Positions 17,518-26,390 of a stretch of 64,000 nucleotides of DNA are shown in pieces; positions within the stretch are counted from its first letter, which is position 1, and each line of letters begins with the position of its first letter. The translations under genes and the position numbers were made by a program. The DNA comes from Lysobacter antibioticus (lineage in GTDB: Bacteria > Pseudomonadota > Gammaproteobacteria > Xanthomonadales > Xanthomonadaceae): NCBI RefSeq assembly GCF_000731095.1, contig NZ_JMTZ01000014.1, positions 62,001 through 126,000 of the forward strand, written 5' to 3'. Under the pieces are notes generated by a model that saw only the letters and a list, made by a program, of their open reading frames with translations, searched no databases and was not told the origin of the DNA.

Positions 17518-19428
17518 ATGAACAAATATTCCGAACGCCGGTTCGCCGCCTGCCTGCCGTCGTCGCTGTCGCTCGCCGTGGTCGGCCTGTTGGCCCTCGC
17601 CGCGCCCTGGCTCGCCATCGCCGGACCGGCGCCCGAGGACCGGGGCCTGGCCCAGCGTCTGCAGGTCGAGGAATCGCTGGCGCGGGTCGACCGCGCCGTC
17701 TACGCCGACTACTTCCGCCAGGCCTATGCGCGCTATCCGGCGATCCCGGCCGGCACGCTCGAATCGGTCGCCTACGTCATGAGCCGTTGGCAGCACCTGC
17801 AGCCGAGCACAGCCCAATACGGCGAGCAGCACCAACACATGCCGCGCTCCTACGGCGTCATGGGCCTGTACCGCGGCGAAGGCTTCGCCGACCAGGTCGG
17901 CGAGGGCGCCCGGCTGCTCGGCGTGCCGGCGGCGCGGGTGCAGCGCGATCCCTTGAGCAACATCCTCGCTGCCGCCGCCTTGCTCGATCGCGAGCTGCGC
18001 GCCGATGGCGTCGGTGCGAAGGCTACGCCCGAGGCCACGCGCCCGGCGCTGGAGCGTTATGCCGGCTTCGCCCGCGGCGGCAACGCGCTCGCGCGCAGCG
18101 CCATCCAGGACCACGCGCGTTCGAGCTTTGCCTTCGACGTGCTGCTGGCCCAGGACAAAGGCGTCAACGACCGCGGCATCGTCGTGCCGGAGCGTCCGGT
18201 GGCCTGGGAGCGCGCCTTCGACGCGCGCAAGCTGGTGCAACTGCGCGCACCGTTCGTGCGCCTGGACCTGGCCCGCGATCGGGTCGAGACGCAGGGCCTG
18301 AAAAGCGGCGACTACGCCATCGACCCGCTCAGCGAAACCCTGACCGCGCCGGGCCTCGACAGCGCCGACACCAAGAGCACCGACTACGGTCCGGCCTTGT
18401 GGGTGGCGTCGCCCTATCACTCCCCCCGCACCTCGTACGACTCGGTCACCATCCACACGATGCAGGGCTATTACGCCGGCAGCATTTCCTGGTTCCAGAA
18501 CAACCCCAAGAGTGTCAGCGCGCACTATCTGATCCGCAGCTCGGACGGCCAGATCACCCAGATGGTGCGCGAGGACCGCGCCTCGCATCACGTCGGCATC
18601 CACAACAAGACCACGCTCGGTATCGAGCACGAAGGCTTCATCAACAACGCCAGCTGGTACACCAGCGCGATGTACAACGCCTCGGCGGCGCTCACCCGGC
18701 ACTTCTGCGCCCGCTACAGCGCGATCAGCTGCGCCAGCGCGTTCCGCGGCCCGGGCGGCAGCGGCGTCAACGTGTTGCCGACCAGCGTCAAGGTCAAGGG
18801 CCACCAGCATTACAGCGGCCAGGACCACACCGACCCCGGCATCAACTGGGACTGGGCGCGCTACTACAACCTGCTCAACCCGGGCAGCGGCACCGGCACG
18901 GTGATCGACAGCTTCGAGAGCACGGTGGGCCACTTCGACACCGGCCCGGCCTATTCGGGCAGCACCACCGGTATCGCCGCGACTTCGCTCGGCGAGCGCA
19001 ACTGCGCCACCCGCAAGAACGGCGAATGCTCCCTGCGCGTGCTGCTCAAGGACGACACCGCCAGCGCCAGCGATTGGGCGGTGCGCTTGTTGTCGGCCAG
19101 CGGCACGCCGGCCAGCAACGCCACGCTGACGCGCGCCAACGGCAAGGTCGGGTTCTGGGTCTACACCGGCGCGACCGGCATGAGCGCCGCGCTCGGCGTC
19201 GACGACAGCGACGGCACCGAGCGTTCGATCAGCCGTGCGATCCCGGCCGGCACCTGGACCTACCTGGAGTGGCGCCTGGACGACGCCGCCCAGTGGGACG
19301 CCTGGGTCGGCAACGCCAACGGCGCGATCACCGCCAGCACGGTCAAGCTCGACGCGATCTGGCTGTACCGCGACCAGACCAGCTACGACGTCAACCTCTA
19401 TCTCGACGACGTCCAGGTCAAGTACTGA
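17518..19428 (+). CDS. secreted SLT-like / N-acetylmuramoyl-L-alanine amidase with C-terminal adhesion-like domain
   Basis: 636 residues. Signal peptide (about 1-36). Residues 60-215 resemble a lytic transglycosylase fold (IPAGTLESVAYVMSRW, MPRSYGVMGL). Residues about 305-455 are an Amidase_2 (T7-lysozyme/AmpD-type) zinc domain with His313 (TIHTMQG), Glu370 (LGIEHEG), His429 and Asp439 (HTDPG), so cleavage of the MurNAc-L-Ala bond is likely. Residues 463-636 form a beta-rich domain shared with the next gene. The usual SLT catalytic Glu position is Met88; the paralogue at 27876-29474 has Glu there. The ATG at 17518 is preceded by a GGGGA site. Confidence 0.88.
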   Translation: MNKYSERRFAACLPSSLSLAVVGLLALAAPWLAIAGPAPEDRGLAQRLQVEESLARVDRAVYADYFRQAYARYPAIPAGTLESVAYVMSRWQHLQPSTAQYGEQHQHMPRSYGVMGLYRGEGFADQVGEGARLLGVPAARVQRDPLSNILAAAALLDRELRADGVGAKATPEATRPALERYAGFARGGNALARSAIQDHARSSFAFDVLLAQDKGVNDRGIVVPERPVAWERAFDARKLVQLRAPFVRLDLARDRVETQGLKSGDYAIDPLSETLTAPGLDSADTKSTDYGPALWVASPYHSPRTSYDSVTIHTMQGYYAGSISWFQNNPKSVSAHYLIRSSDGQITQMVREDRASHHVGIHNKTTLGIEHEGFINNASWYTSAMYNASAALTRHFCARYSAISCASAFRGPGGSGVNVLPTSVKVKGHQHYSGQDHTDPGINWDWARYYNLLNPGSGTGTVIDSFESTVGHFDTGPAYSGSTTGIAATSLGERNCATRKNGECSLRVLLKDDTASASDWAVRLLSASGTPASNATLTRANGKVGFWVYTGATGMSAALGVDDSDGTERSISRAIPAGTWTYLEWRLDDAAQWDAWVGNANGAITASTVKLDAIWLYRDQTSYDVNLYLDDVQVKY

Positions 19429-19473
19429 TCCGACCAAGCACTGATCCGAGAGTTTCACCACCGATCCCTCCGC

Positions 19474-19549
19474 GCGCAGGCCGGCCCCCCGCAACCGGCC
19501 TGCGCGCTTCGGCGCAGGCCGGCCCCCCGCAACCGGCCTGCGCGCTTCG
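19474..19549 (+). repeat. tandem duplication of a 38-base hairpin
   Basis: Two identical 38-base copies abut (19474-19511 and 19512-19549). Each contains an 11-bp perfect stem, GCGCAGGCCGG pairing with CCGGCCTGCGC, around a 10-base loop. They lie between the amidase and SpoIID-domain genes and probably act as terminator or mRNA-end stabiliser. There is no T tract. Confidence 0.75.
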
Positions 19550-19639
19550 GATCATCGCGGCCGCACGCGCACCACTTCGCACCGCCGATCGGCGTGAAGC
19601 GCGCCTGCGGACGGTTTCGTCACTCACAGGGGATCGTCC

Positions 19640-21796
19640 ATGTCCGAGCACCCGCAAGCGCCCGAAGCGCCGCGCCCATCGAGATCGCCGCGTCGCCTGC
19701 CAACCTGGTTGGCGGTCCTGGCCCTGCTGCTGGCCGGCGCCGTATTCGCGCAATGGCTGCGCACGCCGGGCGCGGCGCATCGCGCCAGCCGCGCCGGCTC
19801 GACCACGCCGGCATCGAACAGCGCATCCGCCAGCCGCGCGCTCGATATCCGCGTACGCGACAGCGTCAGCGGCCGCGCGCTGGATTCGCACCTGGTCGTA
19901 ATCGCACGCGGCGCCGAAGCGCGCGTGCACGACCTCGGCATCACCACCCGCGGCGGCCGCGTCGCGGCCTTGGCCGAAGGCCGCTACGAGCTGATCGTCA
20001 GCGCGCCCGGCTACGACAGCCTCAGCACCCGGGTCGAGATCGACGCCGCGCCGGTACTGCCGGTGACCGTGTGGCTGTCGCCGTCGATGCCGTCCGAAGC
20101 CCTGGATCTGTTGGCGCTGAAGGCCGCGGCTTGCGCGCAGTGCGCGGTGTTCAGCGGCCATGTCTACGATCGCAGCGGCCGTCCGGTCGCCGGCGCGCAG
20201 GTGCGCAGCAGCCAAGGCGCAGGCACGACCGCCGACGGCGAGGGTTATTTCGAGTTGTCCGCGCAACTGCCGCGGGCCCTGGCGCGCGACAACGAGGCCT
20301 TGCCGGCGACGGTGGAAATCACCGTCAGCGCCAAGGGGTATCGCAGCCAGCGCCTGACCGGCCTGCCGCTGCTCAACGACAGCCGCCACCTGATCGTCGA
20401 TCTCGAAGCCGGCGCCGGTTCGACCGTGGTGATCGATCGCAGCCACGTGCAAGTGCGCGCGCGTCAGCGCGAAGACCAGCAGCGGCCGCGCTCGGCCGCC
20501 GATGCGCTGCAGGCCGAATCCGACGCCGCCGCCGAGGCGGACGCTGCGCTGGATCCCGCGCGCCCGGCCTCGGTCACGATCGCGCAGCGCCTGATCGCGC
20601 AGGCGGTCAGCGTGCCGGTGCCGTCGAGCATCCGCGTCGGCACCAATTGTTCGGGGCGTTCCTGCAGCGGCGTGTCGGTCTACGGTTTCGAAGACTACGT
20701 CGGCCGCGGCCTCGACGAGGAGTGGATCCCGTCCTGGGACGCCGACTCGCTCGCCGCCGGCGCCGTCGCCTACCGCAGCTATGCGGCGTATTACGTCGCC
20801 CACCCGGTCAACAGCCGCTACGACATCTGCAACAGCACCTCCTGCCAGGCCTTCAACGCCGACAGCGTGTCGGCGACGGTCGCGGCCGCGGCGGCCACGC
20901 GCGGCGTGCTGTTGACCCGCGACGGCAAGACCGCGGCCTTCAGCGAGTACTCCTCGGAGAACAACGCCTGGGACAGCCCCAGCGACGGCCTGTCCTGCGT
21001 CAACAACGACCTCAGCTGCGGCAACGGCCGCAACGGTTCGCCGCGCAATAACTGGCCGTGTCTGTCCGACGAGGTCGGGCGCAATCGCGGTTGTTTCGGT
21101 CATGGCCGCGGCATGAGCCAATGGGGCACGCAGCGCTGGGCCGCCAACCACGGCCGCGCCTGGCGCTGGATCGCCAACCACTACTTCAACAACAACAACA
21201 GCCCCGGCGGCATGCGCAACGCCTTCCTCGCCAACGAGGGCGGCGGCGGTCCGGGCGGCGGCGCGATCGTGCTCGACGGCTTCGAGAGCGGCGTCGGCCG
21301 TTTCGCCAGCGCGCCGACCGCGTCCGGCAGCACGATCGGCGTGTCGACCGCATCCTTGGCCCAGCAGGACTGCGCCACGCGCAAGAACGGCAGTTGCTCG
21401 TTGCGGGTCTTGCTCAAGGACGACCCCGCCGTCGCCAGCGCCTGGGCGGTGCGCCTGTTGTCGGGCGGCGGCACGCCGGCCAACAACGTCGAGCTGGTCC
21501 GCAACGGCGGCAAGGTCGGCTTCTGGGTCTATACCGGCGCCAGCGGCCTCAGCGCGAGCCTGAGCATCGACGACAGCGACGGCACCGAGCGCGCGATCAG
21601 CCGTGCGATTCCGAGCGGGCAATGGACCTGGCTGGAATGGTCGCTCGGCGATGCCGCGCAGTGGAACGCCTGGGCCGGCGCCAGCAACGGCACGATCGAC
21701 GCCGCCAGCGTGCGCCTGGATGCGGTGTGGTTCCTGCGCGAGCAGACCAGTTACGACGTCAACCTCTATCTGGACGACGTCCAGATCCTGCACTGA
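19640..21796 (+). CDS. membrane-anchored or secreted SpoIID/LytB-domain protein
   Basis: 718 residues. A single hydrophobic segment near the N-terminus (LPTWLAVLALLLAGAVFAQWL, about 20-40) is a signal anchor. Two carboxypeptidase-regulatory-like beta domains follow (about 65-135 and 170-255, e.g. FSGHVYDRSGRPVAGAQVRS). The SpoIID domain (about 325-530) has EDYVGRGLDEEW, AGAVAYRSYAAYY and HGRGMSQWG. The last 170 residues match the end of the amidase protein upstream. SpoIID is a lytic transglycosylase acting on denuded glycan strands in spore formers, so it pairs logically with an amidase that strips stem peptides. Confidence 0.88.
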   Translation: MSEHPQAPEAPRPSRSPRRLPTWLAVLALLLAGAVFAQWLRTPGAAHRASRAGSTTPASNSASASRALDIRVRDSVSGRALDSHLVVIARGAEARVHDLGITTRGGRVAALAEGRYELIVSAPGYDSLSTRVEIDAAPVLPVTVWLSPSMPSEALDLLALKAAACAQCAVFSGHVYDRSGRPVAGAQVRSSQGAGTTADGEGYFELSAQLPRALARDNEALPATVEITVSAKGYRSQRLTGLPLLNDSRHLIVDLEAGAGSTVVIDRSHVQVRARQREDQQRPRSAADALQAESDAAAEADAALDPARPASVTIAQRLIAQAVSVPVPSSIRVGTNCSGRSCSGVSVYGFEDYVGRGLDEEWIPSWDADSLAAGAVAYRSYAAYYVAHPVNSRYDICNSTSCQAFNADSVSATVAAAAATRGVLLTRDGKTAAFSEYSSENNAWDSPSDGLSCVNNDLSCGNGRNGSPRNNWPCLSDEVGRNRGCFGHGRGMSQWGTQRWAANHGRAWRWIANHYFNNNNSPGGMRNAFLANEGGGGPGGGAIVLDGFESGVGRFASAPTASGSTIGVSTASLAQQDCATRKNGSCSLRVLLKDDPAVASAWAVRLLSGGGTPANNVELVRNGGKVGFWVYTGASGLSASLSIDDSDGTERAISRAIPSGQWTWLEWSLGDAAQWNAWAGASNGTIDAASVRLDAVWFLREQTSYDVNLYLDDVQILH

Positions 21797-21859
21797 CCCC
21801 CTTCAACCGCGTCGCGCCGCCGGCAACGGCGCGGCCATCACCGATGGAGTATCCCCGCC

Positions 21860-22651
21860 ATGAACGCAGTCAACGCAAGACGTATCCGACTTCGCGGCCT
21901 GTCCGCGCTGTTCGCCTTCGCCGCCTTGTTCGCCACCGCCGCCGAGGCCGCGCCGAACTTCCAGATGCCGTTTCCCTGCGGCCAGACCTGGGCCGGCCAG
22001 ACCCGCTCCAACCACCGCCCGCAGAACTCGGTCGACTTCAATCGCGCCAACGATGAGGGCGACACCGTGGTCGCCTCGGTCGGCGGCACCGTCAGCGTGG
22101 TGCGCAACCTCGGCGACACCAGCTACGGCAAGTACGTGGTGATCGATCACGGCGGCGGCTGGAGCACCCTGTATGCGCATCTGAATTCGTACTCGGTCTC
22201 GGTCGGCCAGAGCGTCGCCGCCGGCAAGGCGATCGGCACCGTCGGCAACACCGGCGGCTCGTTCGGCGCCCACCTGCACTTCGAAGAGCGCTTGAACGGC
22301 AGTGCCCAACGCATCCGTTTCAACGGCGCGTTGATCAAGTACTTCGACGAAAGCGGCAACAGCACCAACTACACCAGCCGCAACAGCTGCAGTGGCGGCG
22401 GCACCGGTTCGGGCACGGTCAATACCAACGGCACCCCGCTGAACGTGCGTTCCGGTCCCGGCACTTCGTACTCGATCGTCGGCAGCCTGGCCGACGGCAC
22501 CGCGGTGACGATCCAGTGCCAGACCACCGGTACCTCGGTCACCGGCACCTATGGCACCAGCAACATCTGGAACCGGATCGGCAGCGGTCGCTTCATTCCC
22601 GATGCCTACACCTACACCGGCTCGGACGGTCGCGTCGCACCGCCTTGTTGA
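21860..22651 (+). CDS. secreted M23 (lysostaphin/beta-lytic-type) metallopeptidase with SH3 domain
   Basis: 263 residues. A signal peptide (to about residue 30) is followed directly by the peptidase domain with zinc ligands His52 and Asp59 in [10 protein letters not shown] and His140 in AHLHFEE, plus His107 (TLYAHLNS) and His138. A Gly/Thr linker leads to a bacterial SH3 domain (about 190-263, [20 protein letters not shown]). It should cut peptide cross-links of peptidoglycan outside the cell. It is the third wall-active gene of the cluster, 63 bases after the SpoIID-domain gene. No propeptide is visible, unlike Lysobacter beta-lytic protease. Confidence 0.9.
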   Translation: MNAVNARRIRLRGLSALFAFAALFATAAEAAPNFQMPFPCGQTWAGQTRSNHRPQNSVDFNRANDEGDTVVASVGGTVSVVRNLGDTSYGKYVVIDHGGGWSTLYAHLNSYSVSVGQSVAAGKAIGTVGNTGGSFGAHLHFEERLNGSAQRIRFNGALIKYFDESGNSTNYTSRNSCSGGGTGSGTVNTNGTPLNVRSGPGTSYSIVGSLADGTAVTIQCQTTGTSVTGTYGTSNIWNRIGSGRFIPDAYTYTGSDGRVAPPC

Positions 22652-22689
22652 TGCGCCGAGGGCGGTCGTAGTCCGATTGCCCTCAGTAA

Positions 22690-22720
22690 CCCCTCTCCCG
22701 TCCACGGGAGAGGGGCTTTG
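22690..22720 (+). terminator. terminator after the M23 gene
   Basis: CCCCTCTCCCG (22690-22700) pairs perfectly with CGGGAGAGGGG (22705-22715) around TCCA, followed by CTTTGTTG. It belongs to the same palindrome class as the repeats near 10451 and 12258, here placed as a terminator. Confidence 0.7.
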
Positions 22721-22819
22721 TTGCGCTTGTGCCGGCGGATTCGTTTCGCAGGCGCGGAATGCAGCGCGGAACAAGCGCCGCGTTATCCTGCGACGAGGTT
22801 CCGCCGGTTTGAAACGCGT

Positions 22820-23725
22820 ATGAAATCCAGCCAGGTGCTGTTGGTCGCCCTTATCTCCGCCGTCCTGGGCGCCGCGCTCGGCGCCTATGTGGCGCGTCGC
22901 GAGGTAACGGCCGCACCGCCGGCGGCGGCGCCGCCCTCGATACCGGCGCCGCAGCAGCCGGCCGGGGTCGATGCGGCGACGAGTCCGGAATACCTGGTGC
23001 TCGGCAACGAGCGGATCAGCTTCGAGTCGTTGCGGCAACGCGCCAGCCGCGATCCGGCTTTCCTGCAAAGTCTGCTGCAGCGCTACCGCAACGAACGCGA
23101 CCTCGCCGCGCGCGGCGAACTGCTGTCCTTGCTCAATGCGGTGTCGGGCGAGGAGGTGCTGCGTTTCGCCTTGTCGCTCAGCGCCAGCACCCGGCCCGAG
23201 GACGAGCGCGACGGACTGGAGCTGTTGCGCGCGTACTCGATGGACCGCCCTGAAGTGCGGCAGACGTTGTTGGCCAAGCTCGAGCGCGGCGGCGACCCGC
23301 AGCGCATGGGCGAATTGGTGGCGATGCTGACCCCGGCGACGATGCCGAGCGAGGACGCCGCGCCGGTGGTCGCCGAACTGGCGGCGCTGGCGCGTCACCC
23401 CGATCCGAACCTGCGCGCACAGGCGGTGCTGCAACTTGCGCAATGGGACGACGGCGAACAGGTCGAGGACCTGTTGCACCGCGCGATCCTCGACAACTCG
23501 GCGGAGGTACGCGCGAAAGCGATCGCCGGTGTGCTCGGTTCGGGCATCCGCAGCGAGCGCCTCAAGGAAGCCTTGCTCGCCATCGCCGCCGATCCCGAGT
23601 CGAGCGCGGCCGATCGCGGCGCGGCGACGTTCGCGCTGCAGGAGTTTCGCCTCAACCGCGCCGAGTACGGGATCTGGCGTCGCGCCCAGACGCAGTCCGA
23701 CGAGGACGGCGGCGAGGGCCGATGA
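22820..23725 (+). CDS. HEAT-repeat protein with N-terminal membrane anchor
   Basis: 301 residues. The N-terminus KSSQVLLVALISAVLGAALGAYVARR is one membrane segment, then an Ala/Pro linker, then a helical region with HEAT-type repeats (LAALARHPDPNLRAQAVLQLAQWDD, AILDNSAEVRAKAIAGVLGSG, AADPESSAADRGAATFALQEFR). It is a probable periplasmic or membrane-bound scaffold with no catalytic motif. The start at 22820 is chosen because the anchor begins there. It follows the M23 terminator and is probably transcribed separately. Confidence 0.7.
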   Translation: MKSSQVLLVALISAVLGAALGAYVARREVTAAPPAAAPPSIPAPQQPAGVDAATSPEYLVLGNERISFESLRQRASRDPAFLQSLLQRYRNERDLAARGELLSLLNAVSGEEVLRFALSLSASTRPEDERDGLELLRAYSMDRPEVRQTLLAKLERGGDPQRMGELVAMLTPATMPSEDAAPVVAELAALARHPDPNLRAQAVLQLAQWDDGEQVEDLLHRAILDNSAEVRAKAIAGVLGSGIRSERLKEALLAIAADPESSAADRGAATFALQEFRLNRAEYGIWRRAQTQSDEDGGEGR

Positions 23726-24246
23726 AGCCTCGAACCGGGTGGTCGCCGGCCCGGGTCCCAGGGCGGATCGGCGCTGATCGGGGTTCCGCGGGCCGCCCGG
23801 GGCCTGGATCGCCCCCGGTTTGGTATCGGTTCGGGACGATCGAATATGAACGTCGTTCAGGTTCGATGCAGCGAATGGATTCGGTTTATCCGGCGCCCAG
23901 TCGTCCAATCGCCAGAAGTAAAATCGTAAAATTCAATGAAATCAATTGGATGAGGCTGGGGCGATAGCCTGCGGGGTGCCTTTGGCACCGCCCGGCTGCA
24001 AGCGGCATGTTCCAAACCGTGCACTGGATCGCCTAATCGAATGAACGCGGGTGCGTTTCTCCAATTGATTTTCCCATCGCGGGCCACTACGGTGTACGAG
24101 CTGAGTTCGTCAAGGGTCACCGTAGGTCGTGACCCGATGCCGTAGATCGCTGATCCACTCCATCGTTCCACCTCGCTTCCTCCTTGCAACCAGCCCCAAC
24201 GCCGTGAAAGCGGCATTCCAACACAACGTTTCAAGGAGTAAGCAAC
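23726..24246. other. 521-base region upstream of the cold-shock gene
   Basis: No convincing gene. It holds an A+T-rich patch at about 23915-23960 in high-G+C surroundings, and the long untranslated region usual for cspA-type genes ending in CAAGGAG before the ATG. A minus-strand frame across it has no start signal or recognisable domain and is rejected. Confidence 0.45.
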
Positions 24247-24456
24247 ATGTCGGATCGTGAGATCGGTACTGTCAAGTGGTTCAACGACGCCAAGGGTTTT
24301 GGTTTCATCAGCCGTGAGAGCGGCGATGACGTGTTCGTGCATTTCCGCGCGATCCAGGGCCAGGGCTTCAAGAGCCTGCAGGAAGGCCAGAAGGTCTCCT
24401 TCGTCGTGACGCAGGGCCAGAAGGGCCTGCAAGCCGACCAGGTGCAGGCGGTCTGA
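24247..24456 (+). CDS. CspA-family cold-shock protein
   Basis: 69-residue single OB-fold RNA chaperone. The RNP1-like motif KGFGFISRE and RNP2-like DVFVHFRAI are intact, and the opening [15 protein letters not shown] is canonical. It melts RNA secondary structure and may act as an antiterminator. A strong ribosome-binding site (AAGGAG) precedes the start and an intrinsic terminator follows. CspA-family genes are often controlled by a long structured 5' leader; the 521-base empty region upstream would fit. Confidence 0.96.
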   Translation: MSDREIGTVKWFNDAKGFGFISRESGDDVFVHFRAIQGQGFKSLQEGQKVSFVVTQGQKGLQADQVQAV

Positions 24457-24512
24457 ACCCTCGGGTTCAACGCTGACCTCGCTACCCGCGCCGCAAGGCA
24501 GGGTGGCATCGA

Positions 24513-24545
24513 GAAGCCCGGCGCAAGCCGGGCTTCTTCGTTTTG
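24513..24545 (+). terminator. intrinsic terminator of the cold-shock gene
   Basis: A 10-bp perfect stem (GAAGCCCGGC at 24513-24522 with 24527-24536) closed by the stable tetraloop GCAA, followed by TTCGTTTT. Confidence 0.9.
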
Positions 24546-24707
24546 GGGCTCGCCGCTGGCAGGCTGCTGCATTCGCGGGCCCGGCCACGCCGTGCTTTTT
24601 CGTTTTTTGGCCCAGCTACGCCGGGCCCGCCGCATCCGTCCGTCGCCCCGGCTTTCCAATCCGGCCGCCAGGTCGCACCATTTCCCTTCCCCTACGGACG
24701 CCACCCC

Positions 24708-25256
24708 ATGAGCGCACCCGACAACGAATCCGACTACGAGGGCGACGAAATCGAATTCGCCGGTGGCGACAGCGACGAGGAACTCGACGAAGAGGCCCTG
24801 GTCTGGCAGCTGATGCTGCTGATCAACCCCGGCGACGAGGACACCGCGCTGCAGCAGTTCGCGCGTTACCGCGAAACCTGCGAGGACGACGCCGACGCCG
24901 AGCCGGCCGAGACCATCCAGGAGGTGATCGACTGGACCTCCGGTTATCGCGTCGACTGGAAGGACACCGGCTCCTTCATCGATTCGATCGCGCAACTGGC
25001 CTCGCGCTGGAACCTCAGCGTGGACTGGGGCGTGGAAGACCCCACCGACGAGGACTTCCTCGACGCCACCGATGTGCCCGAGCTGATGGCCAAGGCCTTC
25101 GTGCGCCTGCGCGAACACGGCTACACCTTGTGGAACCGCGACACCGGCAGCGACATGTACGCCGGCTGGATCACCCTGCGTCGCGACGACGAGAACATGG
25201 AAGCGGTCGCCGCCGCGCTCGGCATCGACATCCGTCTGGGCAGCGACGCTTACTGA
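24708..25256 (+). CDS. acidic conserved protein, possibly DUF6630-like
   Basis: 182 residues, strongly acidic at the start (DNESDYEGDEIEFAGGDSDEELDEEA). The body is alpha/beta without a known catalytic motif: VWQLMLLINPGDEDTALQQF, then DWTSGYRVDWKDTGSFIDSI and WITLRRDDENMEAVAAALGI. It resembles proteins annotated as DUF6630 in Xanthomonadaceae, but I recall this only loosely. No signal peptide. The start is the ATG at 24708; upstream codons in frame read as terminator sequence of the cold-shock gene. Confidence 0.6.
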   Translation: MSAPDNESDYEGDEIEFAGGDSDEELDEEALVWQLMLLINPGDEDTALQQFARYRETCEDDADAEPAETIQEVIDWTSGYRVDWKDTGSFIDSIAQLASRWNLSVDWGVEDPTDEDFLDATDVPELMAKAFVRLREHGYTLWNRDTGSDMYAGWITLRRDDENMEAVAAALGIDIRLGSDAY

Positions 25257-25298
25257 TCCACGGGTGGCGGCTGAGCGTTCCTACCGCTCCGCTTCAGG

Positions 25299-25323
25299 GT
25301 AGGAGCGGCGCAAGCCGCGACCA
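25299..25323 (+). repeat. GTAG-type REP copy
   Basis: Plus-oriented copy (GTAGGAGCGGCGCAAGCC onward) between two convergent genes. About 10 bases upstream, CCTACCGCTCC may be a degraded opposite arm. Confidence 0.7.
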
Positions 25324-25376
25324 CGCCCTGGCACGACCGACGCCCGCCTCGGCCGCTCATCTGCTGCGCCCGCACT

Positions 25377-26390
25377 TCAATGCCGGCAGAACGCCGCCAG
25401 CCGCGGATGGCGTTCCTCGAACGCCCCGAGCCGGCCGAACACGCCGTCGACATAGCCGACCGCGATGGCGACGATCTTGCGCAGCTTGTGCTCCTCGCAC
25501 ACCAGCACGCACAGCACCTGGTGCAGGGTCAGCAACTCGATCAGCCAATGCACCGACCAGCGCGAGGCGTTGGAGCGCAGCGCGTGCACGGCGTTGCGCG
25601 AGGCGTAGTAGCGGCGCCAGGCCACGTGATTGCTGGTCGAAAATATCCCGCGCTTGACGAAGCGCCCGACCTGCTGGCGCATCTCGACCGCGGCGTTGAC
25701 GTAGACCGGGATGCCCTGGCGGGTCGCGCGCAGGCCGTACTCGATGTCGACGTACTCGATGAAGTAGTCCTCGCGGAACGCGCCGAGCTCGCGATAGGCC
25801 GCGGCCGAGATCGCCGAACCCGACGAAATCACGAACAGGGTCGGGATCAGGCCCTCGACGCGGTCGTCGATCCGTTCCGGTCGCGGCATCCGCCCGGCCG
25901 GCGAGAACACCGGCAGATAGCGGCCGAGGTTGGCCTCGAACACTTTCGGCCCGAGCACGAAGGCCTGGCTGCCGACCTGGGCGCAGGCCTGCATCATTCG
26001 GGCGAAGAATTCCGGGCCGAGCTGCGAATCTTGGTCGAGCAGGAACACCACCTGGCAGCCGCGCGCGAGCAGGGCCTCGACGCCGCGGTTGTAGGCGCCG
26101 GAGATGCCGCCGGCGTTGCGGTTGAACACCACCTCGATGCCGGCGCCGCGCAGGCGCTCGTGCAAGTCAGCGTCGGCCTCGGGCGAATTGTCGACGGCGA
26201 CGACGTGGCGACAAGCGGCATGCGCATCGTCGAGATGGATCAGGTGCGAGGCATCCGGATGCCACAGCACGAACACCACCCCGAAGGCGCGCGGATCGAT
26301 CGCGCGCGGGGTCCTGGCCGGTTCGACGGCGGTGTCGCCGGGCGGCGGACCGTAGGGCGCGTCCGCGCCTAGGTCGCGGTCCACCTTCAT
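25377..26390 (-). CDS. family 2 glycosyltransferase (rhamnosyltransferase-like)
   Basis: 337 residues with a GT-A fold. Seen: FGVVFVLWHP and VAVDNSPEAD at the nucleotide-binding start, NRNAGGISGAYNRGVEALL, the DQDSQLGPEF metal-binding DxD-type motif, SSGSAISAAAYRELGAFREDYFIEYVDIEYGLR near the acceptor site, and a C-terminal helical region. The NxGG...N / DxDS / EYVDIEY pattern is that of WbbL/RfbF-like rhamnosyltransferases. Its ATG overlaps the stop of the upstream acyltransferase gene (ATGA), so the two are coupled. The glycosylated product is unknown. Confidence 0.87.
   Translation of the reverse strand: MKVDRDLGADAPYGPPPGDTAVEPARTPRAIDPRAFGVVFVLWHPDASHLIHLDDAHAACRHVVAVDNSPEADADLHERLRGAGIEVVFNRNAGGISGAYNRGVEALLARGCQVVFLLDQDSQLGPEFFARMMQACAQVGSQAFVLGPKVFEANLGRYLPVFSPAGRMPRPERIDDRVEGLIPTLFVISSGSAISAAAYRELGAFREDYFIEYVDIEYGLRATRQGIPVYVNAAVEMRQQVGRFVKRGIFSTSNHVAWRRYYASRNAVHALRSNASRWSVHWLIELLTLHQVLCVLVCEEHKLRKIVAIAVGYVDGVFGRLGAFEERHPRLAAFCRH

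Noticed and set aside
23857-24588. Minus-strand frame of 243 codons across the cold-shock leader
   Set aside because: It runs antisense through the cold-shock gene and its terminator, has no ribosome-binding site and no recognisable domain.
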